Shown here piece after piece: positions 9,301-19,049 of a stretch of 64,000 nt of DNA (positions within the stretch are counted from its first letter, which is position 1; each line of letters starts with the position of its first letter). A program made the translations under genes and the position numbers. The notes under the pieces were generated by a model that was given only the letters and a program-made list of their open reading frames with translations, was not told the DNA's origin and did not search any database. The stretch is taken from the NCBI GenBank assembly GCA_913056235.1, contig CAJXMW010000005.1, forward strand, positions 1 to 64,000. The letters run 5' to 3'. This stretch comes from an uncultured Fodinibius sp. (lineage in GTDB: Bacteria > Bacteroidota > Rhodothermia > Balneolales > Balneolaceae).

Positions 9301-9510
9301 ATGCGTTCGATGTTCTCCCTGGAAGAAGTCGGTGAGATGTTAGATATGAAAACCAGTGAGGTTGAAAAAGAAATTAAAAGTGGACATTTGACTTATTCTT
9401 TTCACGAGGGTGAGAAGCAGGTAACCCTCTATGACCTTGAAAAGTATATGGGAGCAGAACAAACACGAAAGATCACCCAGGAATACCTGGAAGGCCAAGA
9501 GTCGGGTTAA
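9301..9510 (+). CDS. small helix-turn-helix-like protein
   Basis: A 69-residue protein. Residues 1-50 (FSLEEVGEMLDMKTSEVEKEIKSGHL, then LYDLEKYMG) follow the layout of MerR/excisionase-type helix-turn-helix domains (HTH_17), in which a helix, turn and recognition helix are followed by a short beta wing. It may be a DNA-binding regulator, but the similarity is by pattern only. It is followed directly by a decayed gene on the other strand, and no partner gene is apparent. Confidence 0.6.
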   Translation: MRSMFSLEEVGEMLDMKTSEVEKEIKSGHLTYSFHEGEKQVTLYDLEKYMGAEQTRKITQEYLEGQESG

Positions 9511-9511
9511 T

Positions 9512-10300
9512 TGCACGACCGGCCAAATACCCCCTTTTGCCCCACATTTTCAAACTGTTTCCTTTTCGACCCAGCGATCAATAAGGTCGTTAATATATTG
9601 CGCGTCAAAGCCATCGCACTCTAAAAGAAGCGGAGGCTACTGATGCAGGCGCCTCTTACCGGCAATGTACCCCTTTGTCGAGCTCTCTTTCGCGATCCAA
9701 CAGCCCCGTATGTGCAATGTTGATTGCGCCGGGTACATGCCCTTCCTGAAACTTAGTTGCCTTACAAACGTCCATTACACCAAAGTCGGGACAACGAAAC
9801 AATTCTGCTGTTTTCGTCAACATCAATCGTTGGTAATGTTTGTGCACTGCCAGGATCTTGCAGATGTAGTTCCAGCTCAGCCCGGGTTACGTATCCTTTG
9901 ATATTGTCGAGCCCAATACGAATCAGATCACGTACAGCCTCTTCCAGGTTGTTTTCATCTATCAGCAAATAAATATCCTCGTCTTCGCGCACTTAGCAAC
10001 CCGCTACCGTATAAAAGGACTTATTGAGTGACGATAGCAATAATCCTTTCAAATGAGTACCCATAAACCATAAAGTAATACGCTCTAGCGTATCTATTAC
10101 AACTCTTCCCTTTTTACCAGAACAAGACGCCAGATCAGCAACATCTACCTTTTTTGGCATAGGGGATGCCCCTAACATTGCTGGATCACTCCTGTTGTCG
10201 CGCTTCATACGGGCAAATAAAGCGGCGGTTCAGGCTGTCCTTCCAGGATGTAATCCACAAAATATTACTCACTGTCCGAAGCCAGAATTGACGGATTAAA
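9512..10300 (-). pseudogene. decayed MBL-fold hydrolase with rhodanese domains
   Basis: Minus-strand fragments in shifting frames reconstruct the C-terminal half of an MBL-fold metallohydrolase fused to rhodanese domains. From upstream to downstream they are FVDYILEGQPEPPLY (about 10220-10265), MKRDNRSDP to GLLLSSLNKSFYTVAGC (9993-10208), EAVRDLIRIGLDNIKGYVT (about 9880-9960), FQEGHVPGAINIAH (about 9700-9745), and LLECDGFDAQYINDLIDRW (about 9545-9605). At least three frameshifts and in-frame stops separate these parts. The N-terminal metallo-beta-lactamase domain is gone. Intact relatives act on persulfides or glutathione persulfide and related sulfur compounds. Nothing here should make a working enzyme. 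Confidence 0.8.
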
Positions 10301-10462
10301 CCCAAACCGTCCCCAAGAATCCTATCCATGTTGAAATCCTCAAAACATTCAGCTCATTTCCCGACTATTACCATACCTTTAAAAATCAAGTAAACTTTTG
10401 TAAAGTTGTACTGTTTATATCATATTTCAATTCTTAAAATTTCATATAAACAAGGAGATAAG

Positions 10463-11995
10463 ATGCTACGACGTGCTCTGCAATTATTCTGCGTTGTGCT
10501 ACTTGGGGTTTGTTTTGCATATCAACCTGCCAATGCACAGTCGCTGGAAGAGTTTGAGAAAAAAGTAACTGAATTTACCCTCGACAACGGACTCACCTTT
10601 CTTATTATCGAACGTCCGGTAGCCCCTGTGGTAAGTTTCGCCACCTACGTAAATGTGGGTGGTGCCAACGAACCAGTGGGACATACCGGCATGGCTCATA
10701 TTTTTGAACATATGGCCTTTAAGGGTACCCACACCATTGGCACCAAAAACTGGAATAAAGAACAGAAGGTGCTCCAACAAATGGATGAGACCTATCAGAA
10801 GTGGCTGGCCGAAAAATATAAGCCAGAACCCGACTCGGCTCGCATGGATACGCTCTGGAGCCAATTCAAGGATCTTCAGGAAGAAGCGGGACAATATGTG
10901 AAAAACAACGAATTTGCCCAGATTATTGATCGCAACGGTGGAACAGGCATGAACGCCTCCACAGGCTACGACCGCACGAACTATTTTTATAGCCTGCCGG
11001 AAAACCGTAAAGAGCTCTGGTTCAGTCTGGAATCGGATCGTTTTAAAAACCCGGTATTCCGCGAATTCTATAAAGAGAAAAATGTCGTCCGCGAAGAGAA
11101 ACGCCGCAGTGAATCGCAGCCTATCGGCCGATTGATTCAAGAGTTTCTGACGGTGGCCTATACTGCACATCCTTATGGACGACCCAATATTGGATGGGAG
11201 TCCGATATTACAGCTACCACTATTGAAGATACCCGTGACTTTTATGAGACGTATTACGTGCCCAACAATATTACGATTGCTATTGCCGGCGATATTAAAC
11301 CAGATCGGGCCAAAGAACTAGCCAAAGAGTATTTTGGGGATATGAAATCAGCCCCCGAGCCCCCACCGGTATTTACTAAAGAACCGGAACAACGTGGCGA
11401 ACGACGGTTCACCATTCAGGGACAGTCGCAGCCATTCCTTGTGATGGGATATCACACGGTGCCGGAAGATCATCCCGATTTTCAAGCACTTCAGTTGTTG
11501 GGCAACGTACTCTCGGGCGGCCGTACCTCCATTCTCTACAAGCGGATGGTGGAAAAAGAACAGACGGCTCTGCAAGTGGGTGCGTTTAATGGCTTCCCCG
11601 GTACAAAGTTTGAAACAATGTTTGCAACATTGGCCATCCCAAATCGGGAGGTCGATGTAGATACGCTCGAGTCGACCATACTGGAAGAGATTGAAAACAT
11701 TAAGAATGGAGAAATCCCGAAAGAAGCCCTGGACCGAGCACGTACCAATGCACGGGCTAATCTGATACGCAGTCTCGATTCCAATTCCGGTATTGCACAG
11801 ACCCTGGCTTCAGCCGAAGCTTTACGGGGCAACTGGAAAAAAGTATTCAGCGATATTGAAAAACTGCAAGAGGTCACCGTTGATGACCTGCAACGCGTTG
11901 CGAAAAAATATCTCATAAAGAAAAATCGCACCGTAGGCACCATCGTCACCGAATCTGAAGAATCCAGTGAAGAGGTTGCCGATGCAAAGCAATAA
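10463..11995 (+). CDS. M16 family zinc peptidase, catalytic partner
   Basis: The start is ATG 10463, preceded by an AAGGAG site at 10452-10457. The upstream extension to 10406 would bury the signal peptide (residues 1-25, ending ANAQ). The inverted zinc motif HIFEH (H79, E82, H83) and a downstream glutamate pair near NVVREEKR are present, so this is a catalytically competent M16 (pitrilysin/insulinase-like) peptidase. It is likely exported to the periplasm. It is 43 nt upstream of a second M16 protein lacking the zinc motif. Such active/inactive pairs work as heterodimers in related peptidases, and that is inferred here. Confidence 0.92.
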   Translation: MLRRALQLFCVVLLGVCFAYQPANAQSLEEFEKKVTEFTLDNGLTFLIIERPVAPVVSFATYVNVGGANEPVGHTGMAHIFEHMAFKGTHTIGTKNWNKEQKVLQQMDETYQKWLAEKYKPEPDSARMDTLWSQFKDLQEEAGQYVKNNEFAQIIDRNGGTGMNASTGYDRTNYFYSLPENRKELWFSLESDRFKNPVFREFYKEKNVVREEKRRSESQPIGRLIQEFLTVAYTAHPYGRPNIGWESDITATTIEDTRDFYETYYVPNNITIAIAGDIKPDRAKELAKEYFGDMKSAPEPPPVFTKEPEQRGERRFTIQGQSQPFLVMGYHTVPEDHPDFQALQLLGNVLSGGRTSILYKRMVEKEQTALQVGAFNGFPGTKFETMFATLAIPNREVDVDTLESTILEEIENIKNGEIPKEALDRARTNARANLIRSLDSNSGIAQTLASAEALRGNWKKVFSDIEKLQEVTVDDLQRVAKKYLIKKNRTVGTIVTESEESSEEVADAKQ

Positions 11996-12038
11996 GCCAT
12001 TATCCAAGAATTTATTTATCACTAAAGCGAATAATATT

Positions 12039-14141
12039 ATGAAGAGTCTACGACTAAGTGTTGTATGCCTTTTAGCAATCTTGGTTGGTTCCTGCGCAGG
12101 AACCAAACAGACCTCAGAAAACAACTCACAACAATCGCAGGAAACGGCCGCTTACGAAAATATTAACTTTCCAGCACTCAATGATTTTCAGAAACCAGAA
12201 GTAGAAACCTTTACCACCAGTAACGGTGTCACCTTCTTTTTGGTTGAAGACAACGAACTGCCACTGGTTGATGTCAATGTCAACGTCCGTACGGGTGGTG
12301 TGCTTGTGCCGAATGATAAAGCAGGCCTGGCTTCGGTTACGGGAACTGTGATACGCTCGGGAGGTACTAAAAATATCTCTTCGGATTCCCTGAACACACT
12401 GCTCGAAAACAATGCCGCAAGCATGGAAACGGGTATCAGTTTTACATCTGGTGGAGCCAGCATGAATGTGCTGAAAGAAGATTTCGACCGGATGTTGCCG
12501 ATCTTCATCGATCTGTTAACCAATCCCGTGTTACCGAAAGAAAAGATTGAACTAGCCAAAAAGCAGCAAAAATCAGCCATATCGCGCCGTAATGACAATG
12601 CGCAGCAAATTGCTTCCCGCGTTTTCGATCAGCTTATCTATGGCGAAAATTCCGTTTACGGCAGGAATACGGAATATGAAAGCATCAATAATATCACGCG
12701 CGAAGATATCGTCAACTTTCACAAAAACCACTTTGTTGGTCAAAATATGATGGTGGGAGTCGTCGGTGATTTTGATGCCTCTGCCATGAAGCAAAAACTG
12801 CAAGAATCGTTCGGCGAAATTCCAGCCGGCGAAAAGACCAATCTCGACTTTCCTGACGTTGATTATGAATATGAGAGCACGATCAACTATGTAGAAAAAT
12901 CGGATGTAGAGCAGAGTATTGTGCTCATGGGTCATATTGGCGGTATGCGCGACAATCCGGATTACGCCAAGCTGCAGGTAATGAATAAAGTGCTGAGTGG
13001 TGGATTTTCGGGTCGCATCCTGCAGGTAATCCGAACAGAACTTGGCCTAGCCTATTCACCGGACGGACAATTTGGAATGAACAGCTTTTATCCCGGTAAG
13101 TTTTACGTACAGGTTCGAACCAAGCCTTCAACCACATCGGAAGTAATTGATGCAGTTCGGAAAGAGTTGAAGCGACTGCAGAACGAGCCGATTACTGAAG
13201 AAGAGCTTCAAAATACGAAGGATCAGATCCTGAACTCAGCTGTTTTTCAGTACGACAGTTATGAGAAAGTCCTCAGCCAACAGATGTCGTATGCCTACCG
13301 CGGACTGCCCCGAGATGCTTTTAACCAATATATTGAGGGTGTGAAAAATACAACCGTTAAGGATGTGCAAAATATGGCGCAGCAGTATTTGCATCCTGAT
13401 AGCCTGCAGATTTTAGTTGTGGGTAACAAGGAAGAAATTGGCGAACAGCTGCAAAAGTATGGTGATGTTAACACTATTGATGTCAGCATTCCCGAACCGG
13501 GTGAAGGTCAGCAACAAGTAGTCGAAGGTGATGCTCAACAAGGTGCCAAACTGCTTAGCCAAATGGCTGATGCCGTCATCAGCGATACCGAAATAAATAC
13601 GCTGACTATATCCGGCCAGGCTATGATGCGCGGACAGAAAATGCCTATGACCATGACCATCGACTTCCCCGACGCCGTAACCCAGACCATACAGGGACCG
13701 ATGGGCAAAGTACAACTCAATTACGCAGATGGATCTGGTACAATGAAGATGGGTGAACAAGAGCGGCCATTGCCGCCTCAATCCATCAAAGCAATGAAAA
13801 GTATGCTGAACAAGAGTTTCATCTCTATCGCGCGCAATGCCGGTAGTATGAATCCTCAGTTTTTGGGTACCGAAAAAGTTAATGGAACTACTTACAACAA
13901 AGTAACTGTAAGTGTTGAGGGCTCGAATATTACGCTGCTGTTGGATCAGGAAACCAACTATCCGGATGTGATGCGGTACAAACAGTTTAGTCCTCAAGCA
14001 GGCAAACAAGTTACGATTGAAAACCTTAACTCAAACTGGACCATCGTTGATGGCGTGGCCTATCCCTACAAGCAAGTAACCAAACAGGATGGGAATAAAG
14101 CTTCTGAAGTTACCTACGAAAGTCACAAAGTCAATGAATAG
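12039..14141 (+). CDS. M16-like lipoprotein, non-catalytic partner with extra C-terminal domain
   Basis: ATG 12039 gives a lipoprotein signal (lipobox LVGSC at about residues 14-18), so an outer- or inner-membrane-anchored protein of 700 residues. Residues about 45-480 are two M16 halves, but the position of HxxEH reads LASVTGTVIRSGG, so the zinc site is lost. The second half keeps the R/Y-type substrate-binding pattern LGLAYSPDGQFG. Residues about 510-700 form an additional beta-rich domain (GQAMMRGQKMPMTMTIDFPD onward) resembling LolA-like lipoprotein-sorting folds. It is probably co-transcribed with the active M16 peptidase upstream. Confidence 0.85.
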   Translation: MKSLRLSVVCLLAILVGSCAGTKQTSENNSQQSQETAAYENINFPALNDFQKPEVETFTTSNGVTFFLVEDNELPLVDVNVNVRTGGVLVPNDKAGLASVTGTVIRSGGTKNISSDSLNTLLENNAASMETGISFTSGGASMNVLKEDFDRMLPIFIDLLTNPVLPKEKIELAKKQQKSAISRRNDNAQQIASRVFDQLIYGENSVYGRNTEYESINNITREDIVNFHKNHFVGQNMMVGVVGDFDASAMKQKLQESFGEIPAGEKTNLDFPDVDYEYESTINYVEKSDVEQSIVLMGHIGGMRDNPDYAKLQVMNKVLSGGFSGRILQVIRTELGLAYSPDGQFGMNSFYPGKFYVQVRTKPSTTSEVIDAVRKELKRLQNEPITEEELQNTKDQILNSAVFQYDSYEKVLSQQMSYAYRGLPRDAFNQYIEGVKNTTVKDVQNMAQQYLHPDSLQILVVGNKEEIGEQLQKYGDVNTIDVSIPEPGEGQQQVVEGDAQQGAKLLSQMADAVISDTEINTLTISGQAMMRGQKMPMTMTIDFPDAVTQTIQGPMGKVQLNYADGSGTMKMGEQERPLPPQSIKAMKSMLNKSFISIARNAGSMNPQFLGTEKVNGTTYNKVTVSVEGSNITLLLDQETNYPDVMRYKQFSPQAGKQVTIENLNSNWTIVDGVAYPYKQVTKQDGNKASEVTYESHKVNE

Positions 14142-14169
14142 TATAAGTCCGTTTTAAAAATTAAACCAA

Positions 14170-14195
14170 AAGGCCGGAGCAATCCGGCCTTTTTT
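14170..14195 (+). terminator. intrinsic terminator after the M16 pair
   Basis: AAGGCCGGA (14170-14178), loop GCAA, then TCCGGCCTT (14183-14191) running into a T tract. The nine-base-pair stem is perfect. It ends the M16 peptidase operon. Confidence 0.92.
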
Positions 14196-14247
14196 ATTGA
14201 TATGTGATTTCTATTTTAAACAAGGTCTTATTAGAATCCCTACCGTT

Positions 14248-14398
14248 ATGGAAAAGGATCAGCAGGCTAAAGCCACCAAATCTAATGATAACCTAGTCAG
14301 CAGGTATCGCTATAGGAACAGCTAATGGCGCGGCACTGGGCGCTCGACCGGTGATATGGGACTGTGGTGTGGATAAACTTGGCGTAAGCATAGGTTAA
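14248..14398 (+). pseudogene. remnant of a small glycine-zipper membrane protein
   Basis: From ATG 14248 the frame reads MEKDQQAKATKSNDNLV, then is broken. In other frames it continues AGIAIGTANGAALGAR, then GDMGLWCG and LGVSIG before TAA at 14396-14398. Joined up, these parts give a short protein with a charged N-terminus and a repeated G-x-x-x-G hydrophobic segment (GIAIG, AALGA, GVSIG), as in small glycine-zipper membrane proteins. Two frameshifts are needed, so it is called a pseudogene. Confidence 0.5.
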
Positions 14399-14443
14399 CG
14401 CTATCGAGCTAATCGTTTTTTTAACAACATTAAGTATTGATCA

Positions 14444-15004
14444 ATGTCACTATTAGATTGGGATGACAATCGACCAGAACCCGAGGAGTACGGCGACTTT
14501 TACCAAGGATATATCGATCTCATCGATGAACCCAACATCATCCAGGTGCTTATTCAACAGGGCCAGCGAGCGTATGCAGTGATCAAACAACTTACACCTG
14601 ATGAAGTCTCCCATCGGTATGCAAAAGACAAGTGGAGCGTAAAAGAAGTTTTCGGTCACCTGGTCGATACCGAACGTATTATGGCCTACCGGGCACTGTG
14701 CATCAGTCGCGGCGAAACCAAAACGCTGCCCGGTTATGATCAGGATAATTACGTTTCGCAGGCCGATTTTGACGACCGAAGTCTCCAGAGCATCTCCACC
14801 GAATACGATGCGCTGCGCAATGCCAATATCAGCATGTTCAACAGCTTTAGCCAAGAGCAAATCTTGCGAAAGGGAACGGCCAACGATGTGACCGTTTCGG
14901 TGCGGGCCCTAGCTTATATTATTGCCGGTCACGAACGGCATCACATGAACATCCTGGAAGAAAAATACGGAATCAACATCTCAGCTGACCAACCAAAAGA
15001 GTGA
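14444..15004 (+). CDS. DinB family protein
   Basis: A 186-residue four-helix protein of the DinB/YfiT-like superfamily. The three metal-binding histidines expected of the fold are seen at GHLVDTER (about residue 71), and at GHERHHMNI (about residues 164-170). The family includes metal-dependent thiol transferases using bacillithiol or mycothiol, as well as many members of unknown activity, so no reaction is assigned. It stands alone between two decayed genes. Confidence 0.82.
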   Translation: MSLLDWDDNRPEPEEYGDFYQGYIDLIDEPNIIQVLIQQGQRAYAVIKQLTPDEVSHRYAKDKWSVKEVFGHLVDTERIMAYRALCISRGETKTLPGYDQDNYVSQADFDDRSLQSISTEYDALRNANISMFNSFSQEQILRKGTANDVTVSVRALAYIIAGHERHHMNILEEKYGINISADQPKE

Positions 15005-15082
15005 GCGTCTACGTTTGACCAATATACTTGATGAACTAATTTCCAGAATTTTTTGAATCACATCCGCCGGATCTGAGATTTC

Positions 15083-15320
15083 ATTAATACTTATTAGTTC
15101 CATTAGCCATCAGGCTTAGGAAGCACTTGACCGGCTGCGTGTGAGATTCCGGCTAGTAACACTTTTTGAAGTTTCATATATCGAAAATATTCCCATTAAG
15201 GATGAGGATTCGGGGCTCGATAGAATTCAGGTATTGTGCCAGCTCAACGGCATGACACCCCACGGTACCGAGATGTAAATCCGAAAGAACAACTATATCG
15301 ACTGATCGTTTATTCGTCAT
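15083..15320 (-). pseudogene. decayed LpxH-like metallophosphoesterase
   Basis: From ATG 15320 the minus strand encodes MTNKRSVDIVVLSDLHLGT (metal motif DLH), GCHAVELAQYLNSIEP and LILNGNIFDI, then stops at TGA 15174-15176. After the stop the same frame continues NFKKCY, another stop (TAG), PESHTQPVKCFLSLMANGTN, as in the family. Both stops fall where relatives have tryptophan. The family GD motif also reads GN here. This is the N-terminal third of a UDP-2,3-diacylglucosamine diphosphatase-like phosphoesterase; the remaining two thirds, including the GNHD motif, are missing. Confidence 0.75.
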
Positions 15321-15514
15321 AGACTATTGCGGTTTTTGGTTACTAAACAAATCCAATATTACCACAGCATAGCCTCACTATTAACTCTCAATAATGATTA
15401 TGTTAACCCGTTTTGACCTGCACAGTGCTTGATGACTCCGTTTCGGACATATTTTTTGTACGTTTCTAATAGATTATTTGTCAATGATTTTAACTTAAAC
15501 CAAATACTTACATC

Positions 15515-15970
15515 ATGGCAGCAGACTCTGACAAGAAAAAGATTGTTCACGCACATCTCCCAAAAGATGAACAATTTACGACAACGCTCACCACCGACAC
15601 ACATGAGCTCCTGGCCGATGAACCAACCAGCGTAGAAGGCGGCCAAGACAAAGGGCCCGATCCCTACGACTATCTGCTGATGTCGCTGGGTTCCTGTACG
15701 CTTATGACCATCAAGATGTACGCTAACCACAAAGGCTGGGAGCTGGATGACGTTTACATGGAGCTACAACACAATAAACGCCACGACGAGGATTGCGAAA
15801 ATTGTGAAGATGCCCAAAGCAAAATCGACGTCATCGAAAAAGAGGTCATCATCGACGGCGATCTGTCTGATAAACAGCTCGAAAAGATACTGGATATATC
15901 CAAAAAATGTCCCGTTCACCGCACGTTAATGGGGGATATTAAAATAGAGAGCACTATCTCGCGAAAATAG
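15515..15970 (+). CDS. OsmC family protein
   Basis: A 151-residue OsmC/Ohr-fold protein. The first reactive cysteine lies in SLGSCTLMTIKMYA (about residue 69) and the second in KKCPVHRTL (about residue 129), as in peroxide- and organic-hydroperoxide-reducing members. The insertion DEDCENCEDA (about 90-99) adds two extra cysteines. It probably detoxifies organic hydroperoxides in the cytoplasm. The start ATG 15515 gives the family N-terminus. Confidence 0.88.
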   Translation: MAADSDKKKIVHAHLPKDEQFTTTLTTDTHELLADEPTSVEGGQDKGPDPYDYLLMSLGSCTLMTIKMYANHKGWELDDVYMELQHNKRHDEDCENCEDAQSKIDVIEKEVIIDGDLSDKQLEKILDISKKCPVHRTLMGDIKIESTISRK

Positions 15971-15997
15971 CTTGCACCTGCTAATGTAACAATTAAT

Positions 15998-16085
15998 GCC
16001 TGACGATGAATCATCAGGCTAAAGATACATGTTAAGCTCACTTGAAGTGAGCTTAAAATACCTTAGACCATGGATTCATCCATGG
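15998..16085. repeat. three consecutive hairpins between convergent genes
   Basis: Three palindromes follow one another. The first is 15998-16019 (10-bp arms GCCTGACGAT/ATCATCAGGC with one mismatch). The second is 16032-16056 (perfect 12-bp arms TTAAGCTCACTT/AAGTGAGCTTAA around a single G). The third is 16068-16085 (perfect 8-bp arms CCATGGAT/ATCCATGG). None has a T tract, so they are not standard intrinsic terminators. They may slow polymerase between the convergent OsmC and gcvP genes, or form a repetitive extragenic element. Confidence 0.6.
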
Positions 16086-16136
16086 GAAGCCCTATAGCTA
16101 ACCTTCTACTGTGCAAGTGGACCACAAATTTAATCA

Positions 16137-19049
16137 CTAATCTACCGCCGCGGGTTCCTGTCCTTCGGTGTAGGCGTCGATGGGCACGCAGTTACACATC
16201 AGGTTGCGGTCGCCGTAGGCGTCATCCACGCGGCTAACGGCGGGCCAGAACTTATTGAAACGGAGGTAGTCGAGCGGGAAGATCGCTTTCTCTCGACTGT
16301 AAGGTCGATCCCAATTGTCGCCCATAGCCACACGCATGGTATGCGGGGCATGCTTAAGTACATTATTTTCGGGATCGGCACTGCCCTCTTCAATCTCGCG
16401 GATCTCTTCTCGAATCGAAATCATCGCCTCACAAAAACGATCCAACTCATCCTTGGTTTCGCTCTCAGTAGGCTCAATCATCAACGTGCCCGGTACCGGG
16501 AATGACATGGTAGGCGCATGGAATCCGTAATCCATCAAGCGCTTGGCTACGTCTATGGAATCAACATTGGCGGATTTGAACGGGCGGATATCCACAATAA
16601 ATTCGTGTGCCGTGCGTCCATTCTTACCGGTATACAGAATGGGATAGTGATCTTTCAAACGCTCTTTGAGATAGTTTGCATTTAGAATAGCTACCTCTGA
16701 TACATCGGTAAGACCCTCCGCACCCATCATCTTGATATAGGCATACGAAATAGAGAGGATACTTGCACTTCCCCACGGTGCAGCAGAAATACTTTTGATG
16801 CCGTGCTCGCCGCCCGTTTTCTTCACGGGATTGCCCGGCAAGAACGGCGCCAGCTCATCCGTCGCAGCAATAGGTCCCATGCCGGGTCCGCCACCGCCAT
16901 GTGGAATACAAAATGTCTTATGCAGATTCAGGTGACAAACGTCGGCTCCAATCTCGGCCGGACTTGTAAGTCCCACCTGGGCATTCATGTTGGCCCCATC
17001 CATGTAAACCAGTCCGCCATTATCGTGAATAATCTGGCAAATCTCTTTGATATCTTCTTCAAACACCCCGTGCGTAGACGGATAAGTGATCATCAAGGCA
17101 GCCAGGTTCTCTTTATTGGCTTCGACCTTTTCACGTAGATCATCGAGATCGATATTGCCGTGCTCATCGCATTTTGTCACGACAACTTCCATGCCGGCCA
17201 TTACTGCGCTGGCGGGATTGGTGCCGTGGGCCGAGTCGGGCACGATCGTTACATTGCGATGCGCTTCACCGTGATGCTTGTGATAAGCGCGAATAGTCAT
17301 CAGTCCAGAAAACTCACCCTGCGCTCCCGAATTAGGCTGCAAAGAAACCGCCGGAAACCCGGTAATCGCAGAAATTTGGCTCTCCAAGCCATCGAACAGT
17401 CGATGATATCCCCTGGCCTGATCTTCAGGTGCAAAGGGATGAATTTTACCAAACTTAGGCCATGTCAGTGGAATCATTTCGGCCGTCGCATTCAGCTTCA
17501 TCGTACAGGAGCCCAATGAAATCATCGAGTGGACCAGCGACAGATCTTTGTTCTCCAGCTTCTTCATATACCGGAGCATTTCATGCTCGGAATGGTAGAG
17601 ATTAAATACTGGATGCTCCAGGTAGCTCGAGGTCCGAGTCAGTGCTTCGGGAAAATCGACCTCAACATTATCAGCAGATTCCTTGGCATCAAAACCGTTT
17701 TCGATGTCCCGCAGCTCGGCAAAAATGCCAAGGAGCTCATCAACGTGATCAAGGTCTTTTACCTCATCAAAGGCAATGCCAACGGCAGGTTCGTCAAAAT
17801 ATCGGAGATTGATCTTGTGGTCGAGCGCCATCTTGCGAAGTTGCTGCTGCTCTTCGCTGCTGTCGAGAGTTACTTTTAGGGTATCAAAATAAAGGTCGTT
17901 CTCTACCGAATAGCCAAGCTTCGAAAGTCCTTGATCCATTAATTTGGTCAATCCGTGAACGCGTTCAGCAATGCGCCGCAATCCCTTAGGACCGTGATAA
18001 ACGGCATAAAAACCGGCAATAACTGCCAGCAGCACCTGCGCCGTGCAGATATTGGAGGTCGCCTTTTCGCGACGAATATGTTGCTCCCGGGTTTGCAGCG
18101 CCATTCGGTAAGCGGGATTCTCCTCGGTATCCTGCGTAACGCCGATAATACGTCCCGGTATTTTGCGCTGATATTTTTCACGCGTGGCAAAGAATGCCGC
18201 ATGCGGGCCGCCATAGCCCATCGGGACGCCAAATCGCTGTGATGATCCCACCACCACATCGGCGCCCATTTCTCCGGGCGGCGTCAACAGGGTTAGACTC
18301 AGCAGATCAGCCGCTACAACCGACTGTACATCATGCTCGTGGGCCGCCTCAATCAAGCCCGAATAATCTTCAACCGCTCCATCTGTGCCGGGATACTGCA
18401 GCAGGATGCCAAACAATTCTTCATCCGTAACATCCAGCTCATTGTGATCGCCGACAATCACTTCAATATCCAGCGGTTCGGCCCGTCCTTCTACAACATC
18501 AATGGTCTGCGGGTGGCACTGCTCGGAAACAAAAAAGGTGTCCGCATTTTTGCGCTTAGCTCCGCGTCGCAACGAATAGAGCATCGACATCGCCTCGGCG
18601 GCAGCTGTCCCTTCATCCAACAGAGAGGCATTGGCCAGTTCACGACCCGTCAGGTCAGACACCATCGTCTGGAAGTTAATCAACGCTTCGAGACGTCCCT
18701 GTGCAATTTCGGCTTGGTACGGCGTGTAGGCCGTGTACCAGCCAGGATTTTCCAGCACATTTCGCAGAATTACATTGGGCGTCAACGTATCATGATAGCC
18801 CATGCCAATATAGGACTGGAAAATCTCATTCTGGTCCGCCAGCTCCCTGAACTCTTCGAGGAATCGATATTCGCTCATCGGTTCGTCGAGGTCGATCTGA
18901 TTTTTCAGGCGTATACCGGCCGGAACAGTCTCATCGATAAGCTGATCCATCGAGTCGGCGCTGATAGCCGCGAGCATTTCTTTCTTTTGTTCAGCATCGG
19001 GACCAATGTGGCGGTGCAGAAAACGTTCTTTATCAAAGTTGATACTCAT
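16137..19049 (-). CDS. gcvP: glycine dehydrogenase (decarboxylating), P-protein, single chain
   Basis: The 970-residue P-protein of the glycine cleavage system decarboxylates glycine and loads the aminomethyl group onto GcvH lipoamide. The N-terminal half ([30 protein letters not shown]) and C-terminal half are fused, as in the homodimeric form. The PLP lysine lies in [18 protein letters not shown] near residue 705. Length and ends are complete. GcvT and GcvH are not in the window. No glycine riboswitch pattern was seen upstream. Confidence 0.97.
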   Translation of the reverse strand: MSINFDKERFLHRHIGPDAEQKKEMLAAISADSMDQLIDETVPAGIRLKNQIDLDEPMSEYRFLEEFRELADQNEIFQSYIGMGYHDTLTPNVILRNVLENPGWYTAYTPYQAEIAQGRLEALINFQTMVSDLTGRELANASLLDEGTAAAEAMSMLYSLRRGAKRKNADTFFVSEQCHPQTIDVVEGRAEPLDIEVIVGDHNELDVTDEELFGILLQYPGTDGAVEDYSGLIEAAHEHDVQSVVAADLLSLTLLTPPGEMGADVVVGSSQRFGVPMGYGGPHAAFFATREKYQRKIPGRIIGVTQDTEENPAYRMALQTREQHIRREKATSNICTAQVLLAVIAGFYAVYHGPKGLRRIAERVHGLTKLMDQGLSKLGYSVENDLYFDTLKVTLDSSEEQQQLRKMALDHKINLRYFDEPAVGIAFDEVKDLDHVDELLGIFAELRDIENGFDAKESADNVEVDFPEALTRTSSYLEHPVFNLYHSEHEMLRYMKKLENKDLSLVHSMISLGSCTMKLNATAEMIPLTWPKFGKIHPFAPEDQARGYHRLFDGLESQISAITGFPAVSLQPNSGAQGEFSGLMTIRAYHKHHGEAHRNVTIVPDSAHGTNPASAVMAGMEVVVTKCDEHGNIDLDDLREKVEANKENLAALMITYPSTHGVFEEDIKEICQIIHDNGGLVYMDGANMNAQVGLTSPAEIGADVCHLNLHKTFCIPHGGGGPGMGPIAATDELAPFLPGNPVKKTGGEHGIKSISAAPWGSASILSISYAYIKMMGAEGLTDVSEVAILNANYLKERLKDHYPILYTGKNGRTAHEFIVDIRPFKSANVDSIDVAKRLMDYGFHAPTMSFPVPGTLMIEPTESETKDELDRFCEAMISIREEIREIEEGSADPENNVLKHAPHTMRVAMGDNWDRPYSREKAIFPLDYLRFNKFWPAVSRVDDAYGDRNLMCNCVPIDAYTEGQEPAAVD

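Noticed and set aside
10499-11170. 223-codon minus-strand frame inside the first M16 gene
   Set aside because: Antisense shadow of a strongly supported peptidase gene; no recognisable motifs.
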